From Treponema maltophilum ATCC 51939 (GTDB taxonomy: Bacteria > Spirochaetota > Spirochaetia > Treponematales > Treponemataceae): 64,000 bases of DNA. Of the stretch, positions 1-9,728 are shown piece after piece. Every line of letters begins with the position of its first letter. Within the stretch, counting starts at the first letter, position 1. A program made the translations under genes and the position numbers. The stretch spans positions 1,303,583 to 1,367,582 of the forward strand of contig NZ_KE332518.1 in assembly GCF_000413055.1 (NCBI RefSeq), in the 5' to 3' direction. The notes beneath the pieces were generated by a model. The model saw nothing but the letters and a program-made list of their open reading frames with translations. It was not told the origin of the DNA and searched no databases.

Positions 1-1444
1 CAACGAAATCGCCGAAGCGCATAAAAAAGGCCAGCCCGTTTTGGTCGGCACCGTTTCGATTGAAAAGTCGGAACATTTAAGCTCGCTTTTAACGAGGCGC
101 GGCATACGGCACGAAGTATTGAACGCAAAGAATCACGCGCGCGAAGCGCTGATTATCGCCGAAGCCGGCGCCAAGGGAGCCGTTACAATCGCGACCAATA
201 TGGCAGGACGCGGAACCGACATCAAGCTCGGAGGGAACCCCGAATTCAGAGCGCGCAAACGCGCCGGAACCGAAGCCGACGAACAACAATACGCGGCGGC
301 GTATAAAACCGAAAAAGAAAAATGGCTCGGCGATTACGAAGAAGTAAAACAAGCCGGCGGTTTGTACGTTATCGGCACGGAACGCCACGAAAGCCGGCGC
401 ATCGATAACCAGCTGCGCGGACGTTCGGGACGTCAGGGAGACCCCGGCCGCAGCAAATTTTACATTTCGATGGACGACGATCTTATGCGTCTTTTCGGCG
501 GCGAAAAAATGAAGGCGATGATGAGCCGTATCGGCATGGAACCGGGAGAACCGATTTACCATCCGTGGCTCACAAAAGGAATAGAGCGCGCGCAAAAAAA
601 GGTTGAAGAGCGAAACTTCGAAATAAGAAAGCACTTACTCGAATACGACGACGTTTTAAACGAACAGCGCCGCTTTATGTACGATCAGCGCGACGCCATT
701 CTCGTCGACGACAATCTTAAAGAGCGTATTTTAACCACCGCGCGCGAAACGGTCGAAGACCTCGCCGATGAGTACAATGCCGCGTCGCGCAAAAATGCGG
801 AAGCGGCCTTTGCCGATCTTTCGGCAAAGCTCAAGCAAAACTTTGCCCTGCAGCTGCCGCAGGACGCCGTCGAAGCAGTGCAGGCGCAAAAACACGATGC
901 AAAGCACAATCCGCTTGCCGAATATCTTATGAGCCTGCTTGAGGACGATTTGAACGAAAAAGAAGCGCTGACGGGCAAAGAAAATCTGAATATGTTTATT
1001 CGCTGGCAGTACGTTCAGGCAATCGATCGCAAATGGCTCGACCATTTGGAAACGCTTGAAAGTCTGCGCGAAGCGGTATACCTCCGCTCCTACGGTTCAA
1101 AAAATCCGTTAACCGAATATAAAATCGACGGCTTTAACATCTTCGACGAAATGCTCGACAGCATCCGCAACGAAATCGCATCGCGCGTTTTTAAAGTCAA
1201 AATAACGAACGCTCAGGGCGAAGACGTACAGCGCAAGGGCCGCTCTCTTACGATGAACGCCCAACACAACGCGATGGGTGCCTTCGACGCCGGAGCCGCA
1301 CGGTCGGCTGCCGCAGCCTCTCCCTTTGCGTCAAAACGGCAGGGCGAAAACGTAACGGTCGTGCGTACCGTCCCCAAAGTCGGCAGAAACGATCCGTGCC
1401 CCTGCGGTTCGGGCAAAAAATACAAACACTGCTGCGGCAGGTAA
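1..1444 (+). CDS. secA: SecA preprotein translocase ATPase, C-terminal part (5' end outside window)
   Basis: The reading frame is open from base 2, so this is the C-terminal part of SecA, the cytosolic ATPase that drives unfolded preproteins through SecYEG. The visible part starts at [15 protein letters not shown], the helicase-like second nucleotide-binding domain. It continues through [16 protein letters not shown] and [22 protein letters not shown] (arginine-finger region), then the helical wing and scaffold, including the [12 protein letters not shown] segment. It ends with the zinc-binding tail [13 protein letters not shown], which in SecA contacts SecB or ribosomes. Only the first nucleotide-binding and preprotein cross-linking domains are missing, because of the window edge. 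The stop is TAA at 1442-1444, and an EamA-type gene follows 18 bases later. The family assignment is certain. Confidence 0.98.
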   Translation, partial: NEIAEAHKKGQPVLVGTVSIEKSEHLSSLLTRRGIRHEVLNAKNHAREALIIAEAGAKGAVTIATNMAGRGTDIKLGGNPEFRARKRAGTEADEQQYAAAYKTEKEKWLGDYEEVKQAGGLYVIGTERHESRRIDNQLRGRSGRQGDPGRSKFYISMDDDLMRLFGGEKMKAMMSRIGMEPGEPIYHPWLTKGIERAQKKVEERNFEIRKHLLEYDDVLNEQRRFMYDQRDAILVDDNLKERILTTARETVEDLADEYNAASRKNAEAAFADLSAKLKQNFALQLPQDAVEAVQAQKHDAKHNPLAEYLMSLLEDDLNEKEALTGKENLNMFIRWQYVQAIDRKWLDHLETLESLREAVYLRSYGSKNPLTEYKIDGFNIFDEMLDSIRNEIASRVFKVKITNAQGEDVQRKGRSLTMNAQHNAMGAFDAGAARSAAAASPFASKRQGENVTVVRTVPKVGRNDPCPCGSGKKYKHCCGR

Positions 1445-1462
1445 GCCGGGAAAAGCGCGGCT

Positions 1463-1876
1463 ATGTGGAAGCTGTTTGCCCTTCTTTCGGCAGTGTGCGC
1501 CGCGGCAATGTCGATTTTGGCAAAAATCGGCATGAAGGGCGTCGACTCGAATCTCGCTACGGCGCTTCGAACATTGGTCGCGCTTTTCCTTGCATGGACG
1601 ATTGTACTGACAACGGGCACCTTCCGCGGCATAAAAACGCTGACGGGACAAAATTGGCTTTTTTTAGCCCTTTCCGGCCTCGCAACGGGTTTATCGTGGC
1701 TTTTTTATTTTGCTGCGATTCAGCGCGGTCCCGTTTCTAAAGTCGTCCCCATCGATAAATTCAGCGTCGTATTGACTATTTTTCTTTCGTTTATCGTCCT
1801 GCACGAACAGATAAACGCAAAAACCCTCATCGGCGGTTTACTCATAACGGCCGGAACCTTTGTATTGATTTTATAG
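1463..1876 (+). CDS. Half-size EamA/DMT-family membrane transporter
   Basis: A 137-residue, very hydrophobic protein with one EamA (drug/metabolite transporter) unit of about four to five membrane segments. These begin with LFALLSAVCAAAMSILAKIG at the N-terminus; the last helix is the hydrophobic run at the C-terminus. The signature-like stretch GPVSKVVPIDKFSVVLTIFLS near residue 95 and the following LHEQINAKTLIGGLLITAG are typical of the last helices of EamA units. Full EamA exporters are about 300 residues with two units, so this half-size protein probably works as a dimer. The substrate cannot be told from sequence. It follows secA by 18 bases on the same strand and may be co-transcribed. 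A bidirectional hairpin terminator lies just downstream. Confidence 0.85.
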   Translation: MWKLFALLSAVCAAAMSILAKIGMKGVDSNLATALRTLVALFLAWTIVLTTGTFRGIKTLTGQNWLFLALSGLATGLSWLFYFAAIQRGPVSKVVPIDKFSVVLTIFLSFIVLHEQINAKTLIGGLLITAGTFVLIL

Positions 1877-1891
1877 GATTCCCGCAAAAAA

Positions 1892-1922
1892 AAGGACTGC
1901 CTTCGGATTGAAAGCAGTCCTT
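1892..1922. terminator. Bidirectional hairpin terminator between EamA gene and ppdK
   Basis: A perfect 9-bp stem, AAGGACTGC (1892-1900) with GCAGTCCTT (1914-1922). On the minus strand it is followed by a run of seven T. On the plus strand the tail is GTTATTTT. It can end transcription from both converging genes. Confidence 0.8.
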
Positions 1923-1941
1923 GTTATTTTAAGAAAACCGC

Positions 1942-1961
1942 CCGAAAACTTCGGTTTTCGG
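1942..1961 (-). terminator. UUCG-loop terminator downstream of ppdK
   Basis: CCGAAAAC (1942-1949) and GTTTTCGG (1954-1961) form a perfect 8-bp stem closed by the tetraloop TTCG as written on the plus strand. On the minus strand it is followed by GCGGTTTTCTT. It lies 40 bases beyond the ppdK stop, so ppdK has two stacked terminators. Confidence 0.65.
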
Positions 1962-2000
1962 ACAGCCTCATCTTAACCGTCAGTACCGTTAAGGGCGCTA

Positions 2001-4673
2001 TCAGCCGTTGCGGATAACCGCTTGGGCGGCGGCTAAACGGGCGACGGGTACGCGGTAAGGTGAGCAGGAAACATAGTTTAATCCGGCGCGGTAGCAAAAA
2101 TCGATGGTATCCGGATCTCCGCCGTGCTCGCCGCAAATGCCGAGCTTTAAGTCGGGCTTTCGTGCCCGCGATTTGGTGCGGGCAATATTTATGAGTTCTC
2201 CGACGCCTTCTTCGTCGAGCGTTTTAAACGGATCGGCCATCAGGACGTCTTTTACCAAATACGAAGTAAGAAATTTTCCGGCGTCGTCGCGGCTGAACGC
2301 AAAGGTCATCTGCGTTAAGTCGTTCGTACCGAAGCTGAAAAAGTCCGCGTATTCGGCGAGCTTATCGGCAAGGAGCGCCGCTCTGGGCACTTCTATCATC
2401 GAACCGATTTTTACGTCGAACTTTACTTTTTCCTGATCGAATACCTTTTGAATGACCGCTTCGGCTTGTCCGCGGATAATTTCCAATTCGTCATTGTCGC
2501 AGACAATCGGAATCATAATTTCCGGCTGTACGGCGATTTTGCGCTTCATACAATCGGCGGCGGCAAGCGCGATGGCTTCAACCTGCATTTCGTAAATTTC
2601 CGGATAGGTGATCGCCAAACGGCAGCCGCGGTGGCCGAGCATCGGGTTCATTTCGTGCAGGGCGTCCAGCTTTGCATTCAGTTTTTCCAAATCGATATGC
2701 ATAATCTGCGCAAGCTCTTCGCGTTCGGTTTGCGTGTGCGGAATAAATTCGTGCAGCGGCGGATCCAAAAGCCGTATGGTTACGGGCCGGCCGTTCATCG
2801 CTTCGAAAATACCGATAAAGTCTTTTTTTTGCAGCGGCAAAATATTCGCCAAAGCTTCGCGGCGCTGCTCCTGCGTATCGGATGCGATCATCGCGCGGAA
2901 ATGAATCAGTTTATCGCGGTCGAAGAACATGTGTTCGGTGCGGCACAAGCCGATGCCTTCGGCGCCGAAATCGAACGCGTGCTTCGCATCGGAAGGCTGA
3001 TCGGCGTTTGCGCGGACGCTGAAGCCTTTAATGGCTTTGCCGCCCGTGTTCGTACGCACGGAAGCGGTACGGATTTCGTCGCACCACGTTAAGAACGTGT
3101 TCAAGCGGTCCGAAATTTCCGAATCGATAAGCGGAAGCTGGCCTTCATACACGCAGCCGGTGGAACCGTCGATCGTGATAAAATCGCCGCGTTCAAAGGC
3201 TTTTCCGTTGATGAATACTTCGCCGTTCGAAAACAGCACTTCGGAAGCGCCGCATACGCAGGGAGTTCCCATGCCGCGCGCAACAACGGCCGCATGGCTT
3301 GTCATACCGCCGGTTGCGGTTAAAATACCTTCGGAAACGACCATGCCGGTAATATCTTCGGGGCTCGTGTCTTTGCGCACCAAGATAACCTTATGGCCTT
3401 TTTGTACCCACGAATCGGCTTCGTCGGCGGTGTATACAATCTGGCCGCAAGCGGCTCCCGGAGAAGCGTTCAAACCTTTCGTAAGAGGCTTGGTGTTTTT
3501 GATTGCGGCAGGATCGATCCTCGGATGCAAAAGCTGGTCAAGTTGGTCGGGAGAAACGCGCGTAACGGCCGTTTTTTTATCGATAAGTTTTTCTTCAACC
3601 ATATCGACGGCGCAGCGTACCGCGGCCTGCCCGGTTCTTTTTCCGCTTCGCGTCTGCAAAATAAAGAGTTTGCCCTGCTGAACGGTGAATTCCATATCCT
3701 GCATATCGCGGTAGTGTTTTTCGAGGCGGTCGCGGATGCGCACCAACTCGGCATACACTTCTTTATTTTCGCCGGCAAGTTTTTCGATGGTTTCGGGAGT
3801 GCGGATGCCGGCAACGACGTCTTCACCCTGAGCGTTCATCAAATATTCGCCGTAGAATTTATTTTCGCCGGTGGACGGGTCGCGGCTGAAGCATACGCCC
3901 GTACCCGAATCGTCGCCGAAGTTACCGAAAACCATGGACTGAATATTGACGGCCGTTCCGGCAAGACCGCGGATGCTGTTGAGTGCGCGGTATTTTATTG
4001 CGCGTTCGTTCATCCACGAACCGAATACCGCGTTTATCGCGCCCCACATTTGTTCGACGGGATTTTGCGGAAAATCTTTTCCCGTGTTCTTTTTATAGAT
4101 TTCTTTATAGCGGCTGACAAGTTTTTTTAAGTCGTCGGCGTTGAGTTCGGTATCGAGTTTTACCCCCTTGGACACCTTTATGTCGTCCAGCGCGTTTTCA
4201 AAACTTTCGGCAGGAACGCCCATGGCCACATCGCCGAACATTTGAATAAAGCGCCGGTACGCGTCCCATGCAAAACGGGGATTGTCCGTCTTTTTCGACA
4301 AACCTTCAACCGCTTTATCGTTCATACCGAGGTTCAAAATCGTATCCATCATGCCCGGCATGGACTGAGCCGCACCCGAGCGCACCGATACCAAAAGCGG
4401 ATCGTCGGCATCGCCGAGTTTTTTCCCCATCAGTTTTTCAAGCCGGCCGAGGTGTTCGGCGACTTCCCCTTCAAGCGAATCGGGGTATTTTTTTCCGTTT
4501 TCGTAATATAACTTGCAAACTTCGGTTGAAATGGTAAATCCCGGGGGAACGGGAATACCCAAATTCGTCATTTCAGCTAAGTTAGCGCCCTTACCGCCGA
4601 GTCCGTCTTTCATGGACGCGGAGCCTTCGGCTTTTCCGGCGCCGAAAAAATAGACAAACTTTTTCTTTGTCAT
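2001..4673 (-). CDS. ppdK: Pyruvate, phosphate dikinase
   Basis: An 890-residue pyruvate phosphate dikinase, which interconverts pyruvate + ATP + Pi and PEP + AMP + PPi. In anaerobic spirochaetes it can run in the glycolytic direction using PPi. The N-terminal ATP-grasp part carries GGKGANLAEM and GTGVCFSRDPSTGE. The phosphohistidine domain has TGGMTSHAAVVARGMGTPCV near residue 455, with the catalytic His in SHAA. The C-terminal PEP/pyruvate TIM barrel carries GHRGCRLAITYPEIY, SFGTNDLTQMTFAFSRDD and the catalytic-Cys segment GICGEHGGDP. The length matches the family. The start ATG is preceded by AGAAGGAG. A consensus sigma-70 promoter lies upstream and two hairpin terminators lie downstream, so it is probably a single-gene unit. 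Confidence 0.97.
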   Translation of the reverse strand: MTKKKFVYFFGAGKAEGSASMKDGLGGKGANLAEMTNLGIPVPPGFTISTEVCKLYYENGKKYPDSLEGEVAEHLGRLEKLMGKKLGDADDPLLVSVRSGAAQSMPGMMDTILNLGMNDKAVEGLSKKTDNPRFAWDAYRRFIQMFGDVAMGVPAESFENALDDIKVSKGVKLDTELNADDLKKLVSRYKEIYKKNTGKDFPQNPVEQMWGAINAVFGSWMNERAIKYRALNSIRGLAGTAVNIQSMVFGNFGDDSGTGVCFSRDPSTGENKFYGEYLMNAQGEDVVAGIRTPETIEKLAGENKEVYAELVRIRDRLEKHYRDMQDMEFTVQQGKLFILQTRSGKRTGQAAVRCAVDMVEEKLIDKKTAVTRVSPDQLDQLLHPRIDPAAIKNTKPLTKGLNASPGAACGQIVYTADEADSWVQKGHKVILVRKDTSPEDITGMVVSEGILTATGGMTSHAAVVARGMGTPCVCGASEVLFSNGEVFINGKAFERGDFITIDGSTGCVYEGQLPLIDSEISDRLNTFLTWCDEIRTASVRTNTGGKAIKGFSVRANADQPSDAKHAFDFGAEGIGLCRTEHMFFDRDKLIHFRAMIASDTQEQRREALANILPLQKKDFIGIFEAMNGRPVTIRLLDPPLHEFIPHTQTEREELAQIMHIDLEKLNAKLDALHEMNPMLGHRGCRLAITYPEIYEMQVEAIALAAADCMKRKIAVQPEIMIPIVCDNDELEIIRGQAEAVIQKVFDQEKVKFDVKIGSMIEVPRAALLADKLAEYADFFSFGTNDLTQMTFAFSRDDAGKFLTSYLVKDVLMADPFKTLDEEGVGELINIARTKSRARKPDLKLGICGEHGGDPDTIDFCYRAGLNYVSCSPYRVPVARLAAAQAVIRNG

Positions 4674-4707
4674 GAAAATGTTTTCTCCTTCTTAGAAATA
4701 TCTTTAT

Positions 4708-4736
4708 ATTGTACATTGAAAAAAAACAGCTGTCAA
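4708..4736 (-). promoter_or_regulatory. ppdK promoter
   Basis: On the minus strand TTGACA (plus-strand TGTCAA at 4731-4736), a 17-base spacer and TACAAT (4708-4713) form a near-consensus housekeeping promoter. The predicted start of transcription gives a leader of roughly 30 bases that contains the AAGGAG ribosome binding site. It overlaps the divergent capA promoter. Confidence 0.75.
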
Positions 4737-4744
4737 TGTATACT
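4716..4744 (+). promoter_or_regulatory. capA promoter (predicted leaderless transcript)
   Basis: TTGAAA (4716-4721), a 17-base spacer and TATACT (4739-4744) end only 8 bases before the capA ATG at 4753. There is no Shine-Dalgarno sequence between, so the mRNA should start at or within two bases of the ATG. The promoter is interleaved with that of ppdK, and ACATTG/CAATGT (4713-4718 and 4734-4739) form an inverted repeat around both. Confidence 0.65.
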
Positions 4745-4752
4745 TAACGCAT

Positions 4753-5985
4753 ATGAAAAAGATTTTGTACCTGTGCGCGGCTCTCCTCTGTACCGTCATC
4801 GCTTTTTTCGACGCATTTTCGTGCAAATCATTTCAGACCGATGCGCAAAGCGTACGCACGGACGGGGCCGCCGAGCCCGGCGCAAAAAACGCAGCGGCTC
4901 TGCTCGAACCGCCGATAAAGCAGCAGCCGTTGTATCTTGCCTTTGCCGGAGATATTATGGCGCATTCGGTCAATTACCGCATGAAAGACTACAATCTTAT
5001 CTACGAAGACATCGTGCCGCTTTTAAGTTCGCGCGATTTGGCCTTTGCCAACTTGGAAACGCCCGTGTGCGACAAGCGCCCGTATCAAACCTATCCCTGT
5101 TTTAATGTGCATACCGAATATGTCGAAGCGGCCGTAAACGCCGGATTTAACGTATTTTCGTTGGCGAACAATCATACAAACGATCAGGGAAAAGAAGGAA
5201 TCGAAGGTACGGCCGCCTGTTTTAAAGAGCTGCAAAAGCAAAACGTATACAGTGCGGGTTTAAAACACGGCAATTCGAACGAACTCAGCTATGCGCTGAT
5301 CGACGTGCAGGGATGGAAAATTCTTTTTGCCGCCGTTACCGAAATCGTCAATTCGAACATTCAAACCGCTTTGTTCGATTTTTATCCCGATTCGCCGAAG
5401 GGAAAGGCCGCGTTAAAAAAAAGCCTTACCGAATTACGCCGCGCACACGAATGCGATGCGTTTATACTCAGTATTCACGTAAGCGATCCGGAATACGTAC
5501 TCGGCGTAACAAAAGCGCGGCGCGATTATTTTTACGAACTTTTAAATACGGGAGTCGACATCATTTGGGCAAACCACTCGCACGTAACAAAGCCGTGGGA
5601 ACGCATCGTCGATGCGAACGGCAAAACCGTCAAATTCATCATGTACGGTGCAGGTAATACGATTTCCGGACAAAACATTCCCATCAATTTTGCGGATCCC
5701 GCGCATCCGTACGAATACACGGGAACGGGCGTTATTTTCAGCATGGAATTAAAACAAGCGCACGCAAGCACAAACACGGACGCGCACGCAAGCGCTGCAG
5801 CGAGCACACTTTCAATCGAAAACATACAAACCGAAATTATCGTGACACACGCCGACGAAAAGTCGAACTACGTTATAAAAAGGCTGACCGAAGATTTTAT
5901 CGGCCGTCAAAATAAAAAACTGGCCGCCTATTACGCAAAGCGTCTTTCTCTTATGCGGCAAATAGGAGAAATAACATGGCCTTAG
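4753..5985 (+). CDS. CapA/YwtB-family (PGA_cap) metallophosphatase-like protein, probably secreted
   Basis: A 410-residue protein of the CapA family (PGA_cap domain, calcineurin-like metallophosphatase fold), known from poly-gamma-glutamate capsule export and widespread as an uncharacterised surface enzyme. The N-terminus is a signal sequence ending in AFSC, a possible relaxed spirochaetal lipobox. The PGA_cap motifs are clear: LAFAGDIMAH near residue 60, DLAFANLETPV near 96, FSLANNHTNDQG near 135, and IIWANHSHVTKPWE near 272 for the metal-binding histidine. No capsule-polymer synthetase (capB/capC) is adjacent, so a capsule role is not supported here. The last 10 bases overlap the start of the hrpA-like helicase gene, which suggests coupled translation. 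The start lies directly at the predicted transcription start with no ribosome binding site. Confidence 0.88.
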   Translation: MKKILYLCAALLCTVIAFFDAFSCKSFQTDAQSVRTDGAAEPGAKNAAALLEPPIKQQPLYLAFAGDIMAHSVNYRMKDYNLIYEDIVPLLSSRDLAFANLETPVCDKRPYQTYPCFNVHTEYVEAAVNAGFNVFSLANNHTNDQGKEGIEGTAACFKELQKQNVYSAGLKHGNSNELSYALIDVQGWKILFAAVTEIVNSNIQTALFDFYPDSPKGKAALKKSLTELRRAHECDAFILSIHVSDPEYVLGVTKARRDYFYELLNTGVDIIWANHSHVTKPWERIVDANGKTVKFIMYGAGNTISGQNIPINFADPAHPYEYTGTGVIFSMELKQAHASTNTDAHASAAASTLSIENIQTEIIVTHADEKSNYVIKRLTEDFIGRQNKKLAAYYAKRLSLMRQIGEITWP

Positions 5986-8519
5986 ATTACCGCACCCTGC
6001 CCGTCTATGAACACAAGGAGCTTATACTCAAAGCTCTGCAAACGCACCGAGCGGTTGTCGTGCAAAGTCCGACCGGTTCGGGAAAAACCACGCAGCTTCC
6101 GGTTATTTTATACGAAGCGGGCTATGCCGACAAAGGAGCGATCGCCGTTACGCAGCCGCGCCGCATTGCCGCTCTTTCGGTAAGCGAATTTATCGCAAAG
6201 CAGCTCAACTGCACGTATCCGGGAGTCGTCGGCTACAAAATGCGCTTTGAAGACAAAACCGATTCTTCCACGTGCATAAAAATCATGACCGACGGCATTT
6301 TGCTGCAGGAAATGAAGCTCGATCCCATGCTGTCGCGCTATTCGGTTATCATGGTGGACGAAGCGCACGAACGCAGTTTAAACATCGACTTTGTGCTCGG
6401 TCTTTTAAAGCGCGTTCTCAAACAGCGGCCGGAACTTAAAGTCATCATATCGTCGGCGACAATGAATGCCGAAGCCTTTTCGTCTTATTTTGACGATTGT
6501 CCGGTTGTAACGATCGATACGCTCACCTACCCGGTAACGATTGTCTACGATCCGCCGGCGATTCCCGCAAGCACGGCAACGTTAAGTTCGACCGACGCTT
6601 TGCTTGCAAAAATCGAAGAAACGATCGGCCGGATTTTGGACAGTAAGTACGACGGGAGCGTTTTGTGTTTTTTGCCCGGTGAAAAAATCATTAAAGACTG
6701 CATTCACCGATTAAGCAAAGCGCCCTTTTCGCGCCGCATTTTTTTGATTCCCCTGTACGGCAGGCTTGCAAAAGAAGAACAGGAGCGGGTTTTTATGAAT
6801 CCTCCTTTCGGCCGCAAAAAGGTTATCGTGTCGACGAATATAGCCGAAACGAGCTTAACGATTCCCGGCATTACGGCCGTTATCGACAGCGGCTTGGCAA
6901 AGCTGAATTTTTACAATCCGCGCACCTTTACGTCAAGCTTAAACGAAACGCTCGTATCGAAGGCGTCGTGTAACCAACGCAAGGGGCGCGCCGGACGAAC
7001 GCAAAGCGGCGTATGTTACCGCCTGTACTCGAAAAAAGATTACGAAAGCCGCAGTCTTTACACGATGGAAGAAATTTACCGCACCGATTTGTGCGAAGTC
7101 GTTTTGCGCATGGCCGAATTGGGAATCCGCGATTTTGAACGTTTTGAATTTATTTCGGCGCCCGGCCGCGAAGGCCTTATCGGCGGCATCGAAACGCTCA
7201 ACATGCTCGGCGCCTTGGAAAGCGACAACAGCCTTTCCAAAATCGGCACCCTGATGGCGGCCTTCCCGCTTATGCCGCGCCAAAGCCGTATCATCGTGGA
7301 AGCCGTTTTGAAGTATCCGGACGTTATGCACGAAGTGCTGATCGCCGCAGCTTTTTTGTCGGCGCAATCGCCCTTTGTGCTTCCTCCGGGAGAAGAAAGC
7401 GATGCGCGTAAAGCCCATCACGCATTCCGCGATATGCGCGGTGATTTTATGTCGTACGTAAAAATATTCAACGCGTATTCGGCTGCAAAAAACAAAAGCC
7501 GTTTTTGCGAAAACGGCTATCTTGACGAACGCGTTATGGCCGAAATCGCAAACATAAAAGAGCAGCTTGAGCAAATCGTTTCCGGCTTGGGGCTGCCCAT
7601 ACTCTCGGGCGGCGATCCGGACGACTATTTAACCTGCATTGCATCCGGCATGATTCAGTTTGTGTGTATCCGCGAAAAAAGAGAAAACTATAAAAGCTTA
7701 ACGGCCGAGCACATCCAAATTCATCCCGGCTCGTGTATGTTCCGCGCGGATCCTTTGTACATTGTTGCAGGCGAAATCGTTAAAACGTCGCGCATGTTCG
7801 CAATGTCCGTATCGCCGCTGACCGTTTCGATTTTGTCGCGCTTAAGCGATACGATAAGAGAACGGCTTTCGCGCACGGCCGGAAAACGCGGTTCGGCGAG
7901 GACTGCAAGCGCGCATCTTGCGACGCCGCAAACCGATCGGAAAGACCGGGCCGATAAAGCCGACCAAGCGGGCGAAAGCGTTACGATAGGCGGCACCGCG
8001 TTCGAAATTCAAAAAATCAAAGGCAAAAAATATCTTATCGCCCCATTGGAACTTTTGCAAAAAGCCGCCGCCGCGCCCGAAAATCCGGGACGCCTTGCGC
8101 AGGCGGGAAAACTGCGCGTAAAAGTAAGCTGCGGCCCGTACAGCCTGCTGTCGGGCGAGCGGCTGGGCATTGCTTTAAAAGCCGTTAAAGAATTGGATCT
8201 TGCGCCGCTCAAAGACGATCGATTCAAAAAGGACAATATCCGCGTTGAAACGCAGCTTTCCCTGCTTTTCGAATCGCTGCCCCTTATTTTGCGTACTTTG
8301 CCGCTCAAAAAAAACGGCAAAGACTTGGGCTTTGCCGCCCTGCAAACCGACGGCCGCGGCACCTATTGGTTTAAGATTACCAAAAACTTTATCGGCGCCC
8401 TGGACGCGAGCCTTTCGAGTTTGGAAGTACTTATCGACGAAACATCGGATTCTTTGAGCGCCGAACAAAAAGAACGGCTCAATGCGCTGTACAGAAAGCT
8501 GAACGGTTTATACGAATAA
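5976..8519 (+). CDS. hrpA: DEAH-box RNA helicase, HrpA/HrpB type
   Basis: An 847-residue DEAH-box helicase. Walker A is SPTGSGKTTQ (residues 31-40), Walker B is VDEAHER with DEAH at 128-131, motif III is SSATMN near 159, and the C-terminal helicase domain carries STNIAETSLTIPGI and QRKGRAGRTQSG (motif VI). The helicase-associated and OB-like C-terminal regions follow. HrpA/HrpB proteins unwind or remodel RNA, and HrpA rescues stalled ribosome collisions in E. coli. At 847 residues this is nearer HrpB size than HrpA (about 1300), so the exact orthology is open. AGGAG sits 7 bases before the ATG. The start overlaps the capA stop region by 10 bases. Confidence 0.92.
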   Translation: MALDYRTLPVYEHKELILKALQTHRAVVVQSPTGSGKTTQLPVILYEAGYADKGAIAVTQPRRIAALSVSEFIAKQLNCTYPGVVGYKMRFEDKTDSSTCIKIMTDGILLQEMKLDPMLSRYSVIMVDEAHERSLNIDFVLGLLKRVLKQRPELKVIISSATMNAEAFSSYFDDCPVVTIDTLTYPVTIVYDPPAIPASTATLSSTDALLAKIEETIGRILDSKYDGSVLCFLPGEKIIKDCIHRLSKAPFSRRIFLIPLYGRLAKEEQERVFMNPPFGRKKVIVSTNIAETSLTIPGITAVIDSGLAKLNFYNPRTFTSSLNETLVSKASCNQRKGRAGRTQSGVCYRLYSKKDYESRSLYTMEEIYRTDLCEVVLRMAELGIRDFERFEFISAPGREGLIGGIETLNMLGALESDNSLSKIGTLMAAFPLMPRQSRIIVEAVLKYPDVMHEVLIAAAFLSAQSPFVLPPGEESDARKAHHAFRDMRGDFMSYVKIFNAYSAAKNKSRFCENGYLDERVMAEIANIKEQLEQIVSGLGLPILSGGDPDDYLTCIASGMIQFVCIREKRENYKSLTAEHIQIHPGSCMFRADPLYIVAGEIVKTSRMFAMSVSPLTVSILSRLSDTIRERLSRTAGKRGSARTASAHLATPQTDRKDRADKADQAGESVTIGGTAFEIQKIKGKKYLIAPLELLQKAAAAPENPGRLAQAGKLRVKVSCGPYSLLSGERLGIALKAVKELDLAPLKDDRFKKDNIRVETQLSLLFESLPLILRTLPLKKNGKDLGFAALQTDGRGTYWFKITKNFIGALDASLSSLEVLIDETSDSLSAEQKERLNALYRKLNGLYE

Positions 8520-8531
8520 GGTAAGGGCGGT

Positions 8532-9728
8532 TTATGCCAGCTCGGTAAGAAAATCGTTTAAAAAAAGAAGTCCTTCGCCGGTCAAACGGTATCTTTCACC
8601 GCACTTTTCGGCAAGCCCCCTGCCCGCCCAGCACGCAAACACCGTTCCGATAACGTCTTCGAGCGGGAGCGAAAACCTGCGGGAAAATTCGCGCGAACTT
8701 ATCCCTTCGCGCATGCGAAGGCCCATCATTAAAAACTCGAGGATACGGTCTTTTTCGCTTAAATGTTCGGAGGCGCATATGCTTTGCGGGATTTCGGAAC
8801 GGGAAATTTCGGAGCGGAAGATTTTTTTTTCGTCCGTCCAAAACGCGGTGTACGACGCAATATCTTTTGTGTTTGCATAGCGAAAGTCCTTTACTGTGCC
8901 GACGGCACCCGAACCGATTCCTTCGTAATCTTCCATGCGCCAGTACGCGCAGTTGTGGCGGCTTTCAAACCCTTTTTTTGCAAAATTCGACACTTCGTAC
9001 TGAACATAGCCCGAATCTTCAAGCAACTTTTTTCCTTCGAGCCACTGTTCGTCGGCACAATCGGCGTCCCAGGCGAGAGCGCCGGAAGAAATTGTGCGCT
9101 CAAGTTCGGTTCCTTTTTCGATCATAAGGGAATACAACGACAGGTGGTCGGGCGCATAAAAAAGTACCTGCGAAAGCCCTTCTTTGAATTTTTGAGTGCC
9201 GAGCAGCGGAAGTCCCGCGATAAGATCGCATGAACAGCGCCGGCCTTTTCCGGCTGCGCGCCAAAGGCGCAAGTTTTCCAAAGCGCTCACGGTTTCCGAT
9301 GCGGAAGAACGCCGGCCTATACAGCGCAAAACCGAAGCGTCGAGGCTTTGAATGCCGGCTGAAATACGGTTGATTCCCGCGGCCGAAGCGCTTTCAAGAT
9401 AATCGGAAAAACCGCGCGCATTTTTTTCGGCGATGTCGGCGCAGTTTACTTCAAGCGTTATTTCGGCTCCGCTTACGGGCGGGCACAGGGCAAACAAACC
9501 GGCACACAGTTTTTTCAGCTGAAAAGCCGACAGCAAACTCGGTGTGCCGCCGCCTATGTACACGGTCGTCCAGTTTTTTATCCGGTGCAGTTTTTTCTTA
9601 TACGCGGCTTCGGCAAGCAGGGCATCGATATACGAATCGGGAACTGCGCCGCTTCCGATCGGAAGCGAAAAGAAATCGCAGTACGAACACTTCGATCTGC
9701 AAAACGGAATGTGCACATAAAGATACAT
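8532..9728 (-). CDS. hemW: HemW-like radical SAM protein (coproporphyrinogen III oxidase family)
   Basis: A radical SAM protein of about 398 residues. The proper start is ATG at 9728 (MYLYVHIPFC); the frame stays open upstream, but that sequence is out-of-frame lepB DNA. The iron-sulfur motif CRSKCSYCDF is at residues 9-18, followed by YIGGGTPSLL, ISAGIQSLDASVLRCIGR and DLIAGLP. HemW is a heme chaperone rather than a true oxygen-independent coproporphyrinogen oxidase (HemN has an extra N-terminal residue set and a different Cys context). Which of the two roles applies cannot be proven here, and treponemes generally lack full heme synthesis. The start ATG shares one base with the stop of the signal-peptidase-like gene (TGATG), so translation is coupled. 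It converges with hrpA. Confidence 0.9.
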   Translation of the reverse strand: MYLYVHIPFCRSKCSYCDFFSLPIGSGAVPDSYIDALLAEAAYKKKLHRIKNWTTVYIGGGTPSLLSAFQLKKLCAGLFALCPPVSGAEITLEVNCADIAEKNARGFSDYLESASAAGINRISAGIQSLDASVLRCIGRRSSASETVSALENLRLWRAAGKGRRCSCDLIAGLPLLGTQKFKEGLSQVLFYAPDHLSLYSLMIEKGTELERTISSGALAWDADCADEQWLEGKKLLEDSGYVQYEVSNFAKKGFESRHNCAYWRMEDYEGIGSGAVGTVKDFRYANTKDIASYTAFWTDEKKIFRSEISRSEIPQSICASEHLSEKDRILEFLMMGLRMREGISSREFSRRFSLPLEDVIGTVFACWAGRGLAEKCGERYRLTGEGLLFLNDFLTELA

